Positions 8,484 to 19,389 are shown, counted from the stretch's first letter. The stretch: DNA of 64,000 bases from Thalassobaculum sp. OXR-137 (GCF_034377285.1 NZ_CP139715.1:1534001-1598000), one strand, 5' to 3'. Notes: a model not told the origin generated them from the sequence alone. A program made the numbers and translations.

Positions 8484-9398
8484 ATGACCGCATCCACTGA
8501 TACCGGGCTCGACGGGCTTCCCCCCGTCGAGCCTTTCCGGCCGACTCTGCGCGAGCGGGTGTCGGGCTGGGCGTTCTACATCCCGATCGTCTTCATGGTG
8601 CTGTTCTTCGCTCTGCCGATGGCGCTGACCGTCGTGTTCAGCGTGTTCGAGCGGACCATGTTCTGGATGGAGCCGGGCTTCACCCTGCTGGCGTATGAGA
8701 ACTTCTTCTTCTCCGCCCGGCTGGAGAATTTCCTCGCCTCCATGGGCTATTCGCTGATCTCGGTGGTGGTGTCCTTCTGCCTCGGCTTCCCGATCGCGGT
8801 CTTCGTGCGCAAATCGGTGCCCCAGGCGGCGCAGCACCGGGTGGTGCTGTTGTTCATCCTGCCGTTCATGGTGTCGGAGATCATCCGCATCTTCGCCCTG
8901 CGCCCGGTGCTCCAGCGCAACGGGCTGGTGAACGAGACGCTGCTGAGCCTCGGCCTGATCGACGAGCCGATCACCGCGCTGCTCTACACCCATACCGGCG
9001 TGATCATCGGCGAGGTGCTGTCCTTCATGCCGTTCATCGTGTTCTCCGGCTTCCTCGCCATGGAGGCGGTGCCGAAATACATCTTCGAGGTCTGCGACGA
9101 CCTGGGCGCCGGGCCGGTGCGCCGGTTCACCGACGTGATCCTGCCGCTGGCCGCCCCCGGCATCTTCGCCGGCGCGGTGTTCATCTTCGTCAACGGCATC
9201 GGCGTGGCGCTGATCCCCAACATCATGGGCGGGCCGGGGGCGGTGAATGCCGGCCTGATCGCCACCCAGGCGATCACCGCGCTCGACTTCCCGCTGGCCA
9301 TGGCGGTGAGCGCGATCATGATGGCGACGCTGATGGGGCTGCTCTATGTCGGCCACAAGCTGTTCGACCTGACCAAGATCCTGGCACCGATGAACTGA
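8484..9398 (+). CDS. PotB-like ABC transporter permease
   Basis: The 304-residue inner-membrane permease has about six transmembrane helices and the cytoplasmic EAA-type loop (FEVCDDLGAGPVRRFTDVILP, about residues 197-217) that contacts the ATPase. It lies 6 bases after the binding-protein gene and 11 bases before the second permease. It is the first of a heteromeric pair forming the channel of a PotABCD-type importer. Confidence 0.9.
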   Translation: MTASTDTGLDGLPPVEPFRPTLRERVSGWAFYIPIVFMVLFFALPMALTVVFSVFERTMFWMEPGFTLLAYENFFFSARLENFLASMGYSLISVVVSFCLGFPIAVFVRKSVPQAAQHRVVLLFILPFMVSEIIRIFALRPVLQRNGLVNETLLSLGLIDEPITALLYTHTGVIIGEVLSFMPFIVFSGFLAMEAVPKYIFEVCDDLGAGPVRRFTDVILPLAAPGIFAGAVFIFVNGIGVALIPNIMGGPGAVNAGLIATQAITALDFPLAMAVSAIMMATLMGLLYVGHKLFDLTKILAPMN

Positions 9399-9409
9399 GG
9401 GGCGGGATC

Positions 9410-10300
9410 ATGGACGATTACGCGAATATCTGGCTGCACCGCGCCAAATGGGCCTATCTGCTGCTGATCGTGGCGACCCTGATGAGCCCGGTCTTCTACG
9501 TCATGTACATCTCGTTCAACGAGAACGGGTTCGGGGCGGCGGAGTACGAGTTCACCACCCGCTGGTACGGGCTGATCTTCTCCGATGGTCAGCTCATGGC
9601 CGCCTTGCGCTGGACCTTGGGTCTGGCGGTGACGACGACGCTGCTGACCATCCCGATGGCCCTGCTGGCGGCCAAGTTCTACAAGGCGACCCGGGCCAAG
9701 GTGGCGGTGGTGTTTCTGCTGCTGGCGCCGCTCTTCGTGGCGCCGGACATCCTGAGTGCCGCCCTGCTGGTGTTCTTCAAGAACGTCAACCTCAGCTTCC
9801 AGTGGCTCGGCGATGCGGCCGGCGTGACCTTCATGGACAGCTGGTTCCGGCTCGGCTTCGGGACCACGGTGATCGGGCTGATCATCTACACGATCCCCTA
9901 CGCCTTCGTGGTGATCCTGATCACCATGGGGCGCTACAACAAGGAGCAGACCGAAGCGGCCCGCGCCTGTGGGGCGACCGGCTGGCGGGCGTTCTGGGAC
10001 ATCGAGTTTCCGCAGATCCGCGCCGGCGTGTTCAGCGCTTCGGCCTTCACGGTGATCCTCTGCTTCAACGAGTATACCCGCACCAGCCTGCTCAAGGGTG
10101 GGTTCGACACCTTCACCACGGTGCTGGTCAGCCAGATGCTGAATGAGGGCATGTCGGAGCAGTCCTACGCCATGTCGAGCTTCGTCAGCGTCATCGCCAT
10201 CGCGCTGATCGGCGGCATCATCGTCTTCACCCTGCTGCGCTCGGAGGCGGCCGCCCGCAAGGCGCAGCCCGTTGCCGAGCCGAACACCGCGCCCGCCTGA
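9410..10300 (+). CDS. PotC-like ABC transporter permease
   Basis: The 296-residue permease has about six hydrophobic helices. Its EAA loop is TEAARACGATGWRAFWDIEFP near residues 183-203. It pairs with the preceding permease. A GGGGCGGG stretch upstream may serve as ribosome binding site. The C-terminal tail (RSEAAARKAQPVAEPN) is polar and probably cytoplasmic. Confidence 0.9.
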   Translation: MDDYANIWLHRAKWAYLLLIVATLMSPVFYVMYISFNENGFGAAEYEFTTRWYGLIFSDGQLMAALRWTLGLAVTTTLLTIPMALLAAKFYKATRAKVAVVFLLLAPLFVAPDILSAALLVFFKNVNLSFQWLGDAAGVTFMDSWFRLGFGTTVIGLIIYTIPYAFVVILITMGRYNKEQTEAARACGATGWRAFWDIEFPQIRAGVFSASAFTVILCFNEYTRTSLLKGGFDTFTTVLVSQMLNEGMSEQSYAMSSFVSVIAIALIGGIIVFTLLRSEAAARKAQPVAEPNTAPA

Positions 10301-10328
10301 TGAGAGCCAGCCTGATGAAAGTATGCCG

Positions 10329-11420
10329 ATGAACGACACCACCCCAGCCGTCCAGGTCCGGCAGCTCTGCAAGAACTACGGCAGCGTCCAGGCGCTCAAG
10401 GGCGTCGATCTGACCATCGCGGCGGGCGAGTATTTCGTGCTGCTCGGCCCCTCGGGCGGCGGCAAGACCACCCTGCTGCGCACCATCGGCGGCTTCCACA
10501 AGCCGTCCAGCGGCCAGGTCTGGCTGAACGGCCAGGAGGTCTCCCACCTGCCGCCGGACAAGCGCCCCACCTCCATGGTGTTCCAGGCCTATGCGCTGTT
10601 CCCGCACATGACGGTGCTGGGCAATGTCGGCTACGGCCTCAGCCTGGCCAAGCTGCCGAAGGCGGAGGTGCGCGACAAGTCCATGGCCATGCTGGAGATG
10701 GTCGGCCTCAAGGGCTACGAGAACCGGCGGCCGCACGAGCTTTCCGGCGGCCAGCAGCAGCGGGTGCAGCTCGCCCGTGCCCTGGTGCTGGGCCGCAACA
10801 TCCTGCTGCTGGACGAGCCGCTGGCCGCCCTCGACGCCCAGCTCCGCAAGGACATGTGCCTGGAGCTGAAGCACCTGCAGGAGAAGGTCGGCATCACCTT
10901 CATCCACGTCACCCACAACCAGGAAGAGGCGATGACGGTTGCCGACCGCATCGCGCTGATCGCCAATGGCGAACTGGTGGAGCAGGGGGCGGCGCGCGAC
11001 ATCTACCGCACGCCGGAGCGCCGCTTCACCGCGAGCTTCGTGGGCGAGAACAACCTGCTGTCGGGCACCGTCACGGCGGTCGAGGGGCAGAGCGTGACCG
11101 TGGAGGTCTGCGGCCAGGCTCTGATGGTCGAGCGGCGCGACCTGCCGGTGCGCGTCGGCGACACGGTCGCCCTGTCGATCCGCTCCGAACTGGTGGAGAT
11201 GGTGCCTGCCGATGGCGTGCCGGCCGATGGGTGCGCGATCGCCGGGACCTATGCCGAAAGCGTCTATCTCGGCCTGACCCTGTCGCATCGTGTGGCGCTG
11301 GCCGATGGCAGCGAGATCGTCTCGCGGGTGGTCGGCGAGTCCGACGCGCCGGATCCGGCGCCGGGCACCGCCGTCCATCTTCGCTGGAAGCCCGGTGCCC
11401 TGCGCCTGCACGTGACCTGA
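10329..11420 (+). CDS. PotA-like ABC transporter ATP-binding protein
   Basis: The 363-residue ATPase has Walker A GPSGGGKTT (about residues 39-47), signature LSGGQQQR, Walker B ILLLDEPLAALD and the switch His in FIHVTHNQ. A C-terminal TOBE-type regulatory domain follows (about residues 240-360). It powers the preceding PotBC-like permeases. The start could be ATG 10323 or 10329; upstream in-frame ATG 10272 lies inside the permease gene and is rejected because the NBD fold begins just after 10329. Confidence 0.88.
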   Translation: MNDTTPAVQVRQLCKNYGSVQALKGVDLTIAAGEYFVLLGPSGGGKTTLLRTIGGFHKPSSGQVWLNGQEVSHLPPDKRPTSMVFQAYALFPHMTVLGNVGYGLSLAKLPKAEVRDKSMAMLEMVGLKGYENRRPHELSGGQQQRVQLARALVLGRNILLLDEPLAALDAQLRKDMCLELKHLQEKVGITFIHVTHNQEEAMTVADRIALIANGELVEQGAARDIYRTPERRFTASFVGENNLLSGTVTAVEGQSVTVEVCGQALMVERRDLPVRVGDTVALSIRSELVEMVPADGVPADGCAIAGTYAESVYLGLTLSHRVALADGSEIVSRVVGESDAPDPAPGTAVHLRWKPGALRLHVT

Positions 11421-11442
11421 CCGCCGATTGGAGGACTCCGCC

Positions 11443-12357
11443 ATGTGGCCCAACCCGCGCATCCCCTTCGAGCTGGCGAACAAGCGCCGGAAGCTGGCGC
11501 CGCTGAACGGCAAACCGCTGATCGTCCATGTGGCGATGAACATCGAGTATTGGCCGATCAACCGGCCCATGCCGCGCGGCATCATCCCGCCGCCCCACGG
11601 CGCCCAGATCGCGCCGCCGGACGTGCCGAACTTCTCCTGGGTTGAGTACGGACTGCGGGTCGGCATGCCGCGGATCATGCGGATGCTGGCCGAGCGCGGC
11701 CTGCCCGCCTCCGCCCTGATCAACGCCCAGGTGGCCGACGCCTATCCCGCCCTGATGGACGCGGTGGTGGAGGCCGGGTGGGAGCTTGTCGGCCATGGCT
11801 GGTTCCAGCAGTCGCTGAAACAGGCCGACGACGAGCGCGCGGTGATCCGCAAGAGCCTCGACCGGCTGAAGGCGGCGGACGGCAAGAAGGTCCGCGCCTG
11901 GCTCGGTCCGGGCATCGGCGAGAGTTTCGACACGGTCGACATCCTGAAGGAGGAGGGGATCGAGTTCCTGCACGACTGGGTGGTCGACGACCTGCCGGTC
12001 TGGATGCGCACGATCCACGGGCCCATGGTCGGCCTGCCCTATACGATGGAGCTGAACGACGTGCCGATCTATGCGGTGCAGAACGGCTCCACCGACGAGT
12101 TCTACAAGCGGGTGGAGGCGACCGTCGCCACCCTGGAGCCGGAGCTGGAAGAGAACCCGCGGGTCATCACCCTCGCCCTGCATCCGCACCTGATCGGCGT
12201 GCCGCACGTGGCGCATTTCTTCGAGAAATCCCTCGACCTGCTGGTCAAGCGCAACGACACGGTCTTCGTCACCTCCTCGGTCATGGGCGACTGGTTCGTG
12301 GAAGCCGACGGTACCGGCGGGGCGGATCTGCCGAATGAGGCTCCACCGCTGCCGTAA
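11443..12357 (+). CDS. Polysaccharide deacetylase family (PuuE/allantoinase-like) hydrolase
   Basis: The 304-residue protein has the distorted barrel of polysaccharide deacetylases in the PuuE-like branch, which hydrolyses amide or cyclic ureide bonds rather than chitin. The features seen are IEYWPINRP near residue 32, ELVGHGWFQ near residue 110 and WLGPGIGESFDT near residue 149. It sits directly after the ABC ATPase, so it probably acts on the imported compound. GGAGG lies 9 bases before the ATG at 11443. A TTG in-frame upstream would put this site inside the gene, so ATG is preferred. Confidence 0.8.
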   Translation: MWPNPRIPFELANKRRKLAPLNGKPLIVHVAMNIEYWPINRPMPRGIIPPPHGAQIAPPDVPNFSWVEYGLRVGMPRIMRMLAERGLPASALINAQVADAYPALMDAVVEAGWELVGHGWFQQSLKQADDERAVIRKSLDRLKAADGKKVRAWLGPGIGESFDTVDILKEEGIEFLHDWVVDDLPVWMRTIHGPMVGLPYTMELNDVPIYAVQNGSTDEFYKRVEATVATLEPELEENPRVITLALHPHLIGVPHVAHFFEKSLDLLVKRNDTVFVTSSVMGDWFVEADGTGGADLPNEAPPLP

Positions 12358-12391
12358 GCTTCCGTAAGCTACCCGCAACGCCGCCCCGACG

Positions 12392-12413
12392 GCCCGGCCA
12401 TCTGGTGCCGGGC
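12392..12413. other. Intra-operon stem-loop
   Basis: GCCCGGC (12392-12398) pairs with GCCGGGC (12407-12413) over an 8-base loop, in the 83-base gap between the deacetylase and TIM-barrel genes. A tandem CCGTAAGCTT-like decamer at the deacetylase stop (about 12352-12370) lies just before it. It may tune downstream expression. Confidence 0.35.
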
Positions 12414-12440
12414 GGGGAGCGACGGGTGCGGAGGGAACCC

Positions 12441-13436
12441 ATGGCCAACGACCTGCTGTTCGGCATCCAGACCAACGGCATCAAGCATGCCGATGCCGAC
12501 CCCATGGCGGACGTGCGCACCCGCTTCCGCATGGTGAAGGAGGCGGGGGTCTTCGACTACGTCGACAAGACCCCGGACCCGGATCAGGTCGAGGACTTCA
12601 AGGCCGGCTCGGCGGAGACCGGTCTGCCGATCCGCGCCGGCGGCTGGTTCTACGAGCTGGGCGGCGACGAGGGGCTGCTGGAGCGCAACGTGAAGCTCGG
12701 CGCCGAGCTCGGCTCCCTGGTCCACAACACTCAGATCAAGCTGCGCCATGCCGACGGCCATGTGGTCACCGACGACGAGGTGATGGCGGCCTATCTCGCC
12801 GCCGCCGAGCTGGGCGAGAAGTACGGCTGCGTGCCCTGCTTCGAGGTGCATGTGAACATGTGGTCGGAGGACTTCCCCCGGGTCGCCAAGGTCGCCCGGA
12901 TGGTCGAGGCCCGAGGCGTCGAGTTCAACATGACCCTCGACCACAGCCATGTGATCTTCAAGATCGACAATCCGGACGAACAGAAGATCTTCGGCACCGA
13001 CGCCAAGATCGTCTCCGGCGAGCTGGTGCTCGACCCGTACACGCCGGGCAACGTGATCGAGGAATGGGTGACCTCCGGCTGGGTGAAGCATTGCCACGCA
13101 CGCGCCGCGATCCCCAACAACCCGAAGAACACCCTGGCCCATCATCCCGACGGCTCGGTCGGCCGGGGCATCCAGTATCCGTTCAAGCAACCCAAGCCCG
13201 GCGAATACCATGCCGACTGGGACGAGACCCGGCTGGAGCCCTGGAAGGAGGGGCTGCGCATCCTCATGCGCCACCACGCAAGCGATCCCAAGGCCAAGCT
13301 CGGCCAGATCTCCACCGAGTTCATCCCGAACCCGGATTACGGCGGCGGCTGCAGGTACTCCCTGTTCGAGCAGGCGATCGCCTGTGTCGGCTGGATGCGC
13401 GAGACCTGGGCGCAGATCCGGGCGGAGGCGACCTGA
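12441..13436 (+). CDS. TIM-barrel sugar phosphate isomerase/epimerase-like protein
   Basis: The 331-residue protein looks like a xylose-isomerase-type TIM barrel. Acidic and His residues that could bind a divalent metal are visible in EVHVNMWSEDF (near residue 136), MTLDHSHVIFKI (near residue 165) and HCHARAA (near residue 217). The exact reaction is unknown. GGAGGGA lies upstream of ATG 12441, which fixes the start; the in-frame ATG at 12405 lacks such a site. As part of the ABC operon it is probably catabolic. Confidence 0.72.
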   Translation: MANDLLFGIQTNGIKHADADPMADVRTRFRMVKEAGVFDYVDKTPDPDQVEDFKAGSAETGLPIRAGGWFYELGGDEGLLERNVKLGAELGSLVHNTQIKLRHADGHVVTDDEVMAAYLAAAELGEKYGCVPCFEVHVNMWSEDFPRVAKVARMVEARGVEFNMTLDHSHVIFKIDNPDEQKIFGTDAKIVSGELVLDPYTPGNVIEEWVTSGWVKHCHARAAIPNNPKNTLAHHPDGSVGRGIQYPFKQPKPGEYHADWDETRLEPWKEGLRILMRHHASDPKAKLGQISTEFIPNPDYGGGCRYSLFEQAIACVGWMRETWAQIRAEAT

Positions 13437-13573
13437 CCCGTCTTTATTGCGAACCGTTCGCATTGACGCTTTGCCGCAGCCTCGTTTAACTGCGGCCGTG
13501 ACCACCCCACATACCGTGAAGCCGGGCATCCGTGCCCGCCCCGACTGCGACTTCTCGCCAAAGGAAAACAACA

Positions 13574-15019
13574 ATGCTGCGTAAGACCGATTTCTACATC
13601 AACGGCGCCTGGGTTCCGCCCACCACGCCCAAGGACTTCGACGTGATCAACCCGGCGGACGAGACCGCCTTCGGCGTGATCTCCCTGGGTTCCAAGGCCG
13701 ATGTGGACAAGGCGGTCGCCGCCGCGAAGGCCGCCTTCGACGGCTGGAGCAAGACCCCGCTGGCCGAGCGCATCGCCAAGGTCGAGAAGCTGGCCGAAAT
13801 CTACGAGCGCCGCTCCGGCGAGATGGCCGAGGCGATCTCCAAGGAGATGGGCGCGCCGATGAAGCTGGCGACGACGGCCCAGGCCGCCGCCGGCCTTGGT
13901 CACATCAAGGCGTTCATCCGCGCCCTGAAGGAGTTCAAGTTCGAGCACCAGCTCCGCGACGATACCCCGGACGAGTTCATCATCCACGAGGCGATCGGCG
14001 TCTGCGGCCTGATCACCCCGTGGAACTGGCCGATGAACCAGGTGACCCTGAAGGTCGTCCCGGCGGTCGGCGTCGGCTGCACCGTCGTGCTGAAGCCGTC
14101 CGAGATCGCGCCGATGTCCTCGCTGCTCTTCGCCGAGTTCATGGACGAGGCCGGCTTCCCCAAGGGCGTGTTCAACCTGGTGAACGGCGACGGTCCGACC
14201 GTCGGCGAGGCGATGAGCCGCCATCCGGACATCGACATGATGAGCTTCACCGGCTCGACCCGCGCCGGCATCGCCGTCACCCAGGCCTCGGCCGAGACGG
14301 TCAAGCGCGTGGCCCTGGAGCTCGGCGGCAAGGGGGCGAACATCGTCTTCGCCGATGCCGACGTCGCCAAGGCGGTGAAGCGTGGCGCCATCCACTGCTT
14401 CAACAACACCGGCCAGTCGTGCAACGCCCCGACCCGTATGCTGGTCGAGCGCTCGGTCTATGACGAGGCGGTGGAAGTCGCCCGCGCAACGGCCGAGGCC
14501 ACCGCGGTCGGCCAGCCGAGCGAGGACGGCAACCATATCGGCCCGCTCGTCTCCGAGCTGCAGTTCACCAAGGTGCAGGACCTGATCCAGGCCGGCATCG
14601 ACGAGGGCGCGCGTCTGGTCGCCGGCGGCACCGGCCGTCCGGAGGGCTTCAACCGCGGCTATTTCGTGCGGCCCACGGTCTTCGCCGACGTGAACAACGA
14701 CATGCGGATCGCGCGGGAAGAGATCTTCGGCCCGGTGCTGTCGATGATCCCGTTCGAGAGCGAGGACGAGGCGGTGAAGATCTCCAACGACACCAGCTAC
14801 GGCCTGACCGACTACGTGCAGAGCGGCGACAGCGCGCGCACCCAGCGCGTCGCCCGTCAGCTCCGCGCCGGCATGGTGGTGGCCAACGGCGCCCCGCGCG
14901 CCCCGGGCAGCCCGTTCGGCGGCTACAAGCAGTCCGGCAACGGCCGCGAAGGCGGCCAGTACGGCCTGACCGAGTTCCTGGAAGTGAAGGCGGTCTCCGG
15001 CTGGACCACCACGAGCTGA
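13574..15019 (+). CDS. NAD(P)-dependent aldehyde dehydrogenase
   Basis: The 481-residue enzyme has the classical aldehyde dehydrogenase fold and length. The general base is E249 in LELGGKGAN and the nucleophile is C283 in NTGQSCNAP. It also has PWNWP near residue 155 and the cofactor motif FTGSTRAG near residue 226. It oxidises an aldehyde to the acid. It lies 137 bases after the TIM-barrel gene, so it may share the operon or have its own promoter. AAGGAAAA precedes the ATG. It probably handles the aldehyde formed from the imported substrate. Confidence 0.93.
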   Translation: MLRKTDFYINGAWVPPTTPKDFDVINPADETAFGVISLGSKADVDKAVAAAKAAFDGWSKTPLAERIAKVEKLAEIYERRSGEMAEAISKEMGAPMKLATTAQAAAGLGHIKAFIRALKEFKFEHQLRDDTPDEFIIHEAIGVCGLITPWNWPMNQVTLKVVPAVGVGCTVVLKPSEIAPMSSLLFAEFMDEAGFPKGVFNLVNGDGPTVGEAMSRHPDIDMMSFTGSTRAGIAVTQASAETVKRVALELGGKGANIVFADADVAKAVKRGAIHCFNNTGQSCNAPTRMLVERSVYDEAVEVARATAEATAVGQPSEDGNHIGPLVSELQFTKVQDLIQAGIDEGARLVAGGTGRPEGFNRGYFVRPTVFADVNNDMRIAREEIFGPVLSMIPFESEDEAVKISNDTSYGLTDYVQSGDSARTQRVARQLRAGMVVANGAPRAPGSPFGGYKQSGNGREGGQYGLTEFLEVKAVSGWTTTS

Positions 15020-15065
15020 GGATGGGGTGAGGGGGGGTCTCCTCACGCCACCGCGACAACCGCAG

Positions 15066-15092
15066 CGCCCGCCCTTCTTCGAGGGGCGGGCG
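15066..15092 (+). terminator. Terminator-like hairpin after aldehyde dehydrogenase
   Basis: CGCCCGCCC (15066-15074) pairs perfectly with 15084-15092 around a 9-base loop, 46 bases beyond the stop. T-rich sequence appears only further on (CTCTTTTTG near 15110), so this is a probable rather than textbook rho-independent terminator. Confidence 0.55.
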
Positions 15093-15120
15093 TTGTGCGT
15101 TCCGCCGTCTCTTTTTGTCA

Positions 15121-15227
15121 CTCCCCGGATTTATTCCGGGGCAACGCCTGGAGCTGGGGCGGGCGTCGGGGAAGAGCTTCACGCGTCTACGCGAGCGGAG
15201 GTGTGGCCCCGGAATAAATCCGGGGAG
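15121..15227. repeat. Palindromic repeat element, copy 1
   Basis: Outer arms of 22 bases at 15121-15142 and 15206-15227 are perfect inverted copies; each arm begins CTCCCCGGATTTATTCC. Each arm is itself a near-palindrome (CCCCGGA..TCCGGGG). About 63 bases separate them. The element lies between convergent genes. Two related copies occur at 19082-19187 and 19284-19389. Confidence 0.85.
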
Positions 15228-15256
15228 TGAGTGGAGGAAATGAGGGAGCCTCTCCC

Positions 15257-15646
15257 TCACCCCCGCCCGGCAAGGTCCTCCAGGATCGGGCAGTCTGGCC
15301 TTGTATCGCCGTGGCACCGCGTCACCAGGTCCGACAGGGTCGCGTGCATCGCCTGCAATTCGGCGATCTTGCGTTCGATGCTGGCGAGATGGCCCTGCGC
15401 CACCTGCTTCACGTCCGCACTCGCGCGGCCGCGGTCCCCGTAGAGTCCCAGAAGGGCCCGGCAATCCTCGATGGTGAAGCCGAGCGAACGGGCGCGGGCA
15501 AGAAACACCAGCTTGTGCACGTCCGCCGGCCCGAACGCGCGGTAGCCGTTTTCGCCCCGCGCGGGCCGCACCAGCCCGATATCTTCGTAATAGCGGATCG
15601 TCTTGGCCGGCAGGCCGCTCTGCTCGGCAACCTCTCCGATGTTCAT
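15257..15646 (-). CDS. cueR: CueR-type copper-responsive MerR regulator
   Basis: The 129-residue MerR-family activator has an N-terminal winged helix (MNIGEVAEQSGLPAKTIRYYE), a dimerisation helix and a metal-binding loop. C111 and C119 lie in CHGDTRPDC, the C-x7-C pattern of CueR/HmrR, and S76 matches the monovalent-metal serine. It should sense Cu(I), and possibly Ag(I), and activate copper export genes. The ATG at 15646 is preferred over 15655 because an AAGGA site lies about 10 bases upstream. A CueR box sits in its own promoter, indicating autoregulation, and another lies before copA. Confidence 0.9.
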   Translation of the reverse strand: MNIGEVAEQSGLPAKTIRYYEDIGLVRPARGENGYRAFGPADVHKLVFLARARSLGFTIEDCRALLGLYGDRGRASADVKQVAQGHLASIERKIAELQAMHATLSDLVTRCHGDTRPDCPILEDLAGRG

Positions 15647-15678
15647 GGCCGTCATCCTTCAGCAGGTGTCGGAACAGA

Positions 15679-15709
15679 TAGGTAGGCCTTCCCGTCACTG
15701 GAAGGTCAA
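15679..15709 (-). promoter_or_regulatory. CueR operator/promoter for cueR
   Basis: The palindrome CCTTCC-N7-GGAAGG (15687-15705) is the CueR consensus. On the minus strand it sits in the 19-base spacer between -35 TTGACC (15704-15709) and -10 TACCTA (15679-15684), the stretched spacing activated by MerR-type proteins. It points toward cueR. The divergent glutaredoxin-MauE gene may also be affected. Confidence 0.8.
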
Positions 15710-15788
15710 GCGGTGCGGCCGATCTTGGAACCCGACCCGCCGCCGGCCCGTTGCTCGGGGGAGGCACCCTCAACCGATGGAGAGCCCC

Positions 15789-16532
15789 ATGGCTGCGCAA
15801 TCCGCCCGCCTGTACCGGATGGTGATGCCCGATCACCTCTGCCCCTTTGGCCGGAAGTCGAAATTCCTGCTGGAGCGCAAGGGCTACGCAGTCGAGGACC
15901 ACCATCTGATGACGCGCGACGAGGTCGATGCCTTCATGGAGAAGCACGGGGTGGAGACCACGCCCCAGACCTTCATCGGCGACGAGCGGATCGGCGGCTA
16001 TGACGACCTGCGCGTCCATTTCGGCCTGGACGACCCGGAGAGCGACACGACCTACCGGCCGATCGTCGCCCTGTTCGCCGTCGCCGCGCTCATGGCGGTG
16101 GCGCTGACCTGGCTGATGCGGGGGGAGGTGCTGCTCCCGCGCACGGTGGAGTGGTTCGTGGCGATCTCGATGATCCTGCTCGGCCTGCAGAAGCTGAAGG
16201 ATGTGGAGGGCTTCTCCACCATGTTCCTGAACTACGATCTGCTGGCCCAGAAATGGGTGCCTTACGGCTATATCTACCCCTATGCGGAAGCCGGCGCCGG
16301 CGTGCTCATGCTGGCGGGCGTGCTGACCTGGATCTCCGCCCCGGTGGCGCTGTTCATCGGTACCGTCGGCGCGGTCAGCGTGTTCAAGGCGGTCTATGTC
16401 GACAAACGGGAGCTGAAATGCGCCTGCGTCGGCGGCGACAGCTCGGTGCCGCTCGGCTTCGTGTCGCTGACCGAGAACCTGATGATGATCGCCATGGGCC
16501 TGTGGATGGGGGCGAAGGCGCTCTTTCTGTAA
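15789..16532 (+). CDS. Glutaredoxin-MauE-type membrane redox protein
   Basis: The 247-residue protein fuses a glutaredoxin-like domain (CPFG at residues 18-21 and the TTPQTF cis-Pro segment near residue 57) to four or five transmembrane helices of MauE/DoxX type (about residues 93-245). A Cys pair LKCACVGGD sits near residue 211 before the last helix. It could relay electrons to thiols or bind copper at the membrane. It is divergent from cueR and 62 bases upstream of copA. ATG 15789 is chosen because GGAGAG lies 5 bases before it; ATG 15777 is an alternative. Confidence 0.78.
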   Translation: MAAQSARLYRMVMPDHLCPFGRKSKFLLERKGYAVEDHHLMTRDEVDAFMEKHGVETTPQTFIGDERIGGYDDLRVHFGLDDPESDTTYRPIVALFAVAALMAVALTWLMRGEVLLPRTVEWFVAISMILLGLQKLKDVEGFSTMFLNYDLLAQKWVPYGYIYPYAEAGAGVLMLAGVLTWISAPVALFIGTVGAVSVFKAVYVDKRELKCACVGGDSSVPLGFVSLTENLMMIAMGLWMGAKALFL

Positions 16533-16537
16533 GCCCC

Positions 16538-16568
16538 TTGACCTTCCAGTGACCGGAAGGCCCATCTC
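16538..16568 (+). promoter_or_regulatory. CueR operator/promoter for copA
   Basis: CCTTCC-N7-GGAAGG (16542-16560) matches the box upstream of cueR, sharing the string TTGACCTTCCAGTGAC. The -35 is TTGACC (16538-16543). After a 19-base spacer the -10 is weak (CATCTC, 16563-16568). It lies between the glutaredoxin-MauE stop and the copA start at 16595, so copA can be induced separately. Confidence 0.78.
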
Positions 16569-16594
16569 TCGGCCTCCAGCACAGCGAGGCAGAG

Positions 16595-19051
<2,457 letters not shown>

Positions 19052-19081
19052 GGGGGGCTCCCCTCAACTCCCTCTTCTAGA

Positions 19082-19187
19082 CTCCCCGGATTCATTCCGG
19101 GGCAGCGCTGCAGCCGGGACGGGCGTAAGAGGCTATGCGTCGGCGTTCGAGATGCGGCACGGATCGCCCCGGAACAGGTCCGGGGAG
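19082..19187. repeat. Palindromic repeat element, copy 2
   Basis: Arms at 19082-19103 and 19166-19187 resemble copy 1, with a slightly diverged right arm. The core at 19113-19156 is nearly identical to that of copy 3. It lies between convergent copA and the sensor kinase gene. Confidence 0.85.
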
Positions 19188-19283
19188 TGAGCGTAAGGTT
19201 GGGAGGGGGAGAGCGGAAAAACGGGAAACTGGGAACAACCCAGCATGCCTTTCGTTGGCTTCACCCCTTCCCACTTAAGAACA
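19188..19283. other. Spacer between repeat copies, no feature seen
   Basis: This stretch separates the two palindromic elements in the 356-base gap between copA and the kinase gene. I see no gene, promoter or hairpin of note in it. Confidence 0.6.
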
Positions 19284-19389
19284 CTCCCCGGATTTATTCC
19301 GGGGCGACGCTTCCGCCGGGACGGGCGTAAGAGGCAATGCGTCGGCGTTCGAGATGCGTCAGGCCTCACCCCGGAATAAATCCGGGGAG
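19284..19389. repeat. Palindromic repeat element, copy 3
   Basis: Arms at 19284-19305 and 19368-19389 pair almost perfectly. The core at 19315-19358 differs from the copy-2 core by one base in 44. The spacing of 202 bases from copy 2 suggests a local duplication or two nearby insertions. Confidence 0.85.

Noticed and set aside
7245-9356. 703-codon minus-strand frame
   Set aside because: It lies antisense to the clearly recognised binding-protein and permease genes and has the low-complexity, Arg/Asp/Gly/His-rich composition of a GC-rich shadow frame.
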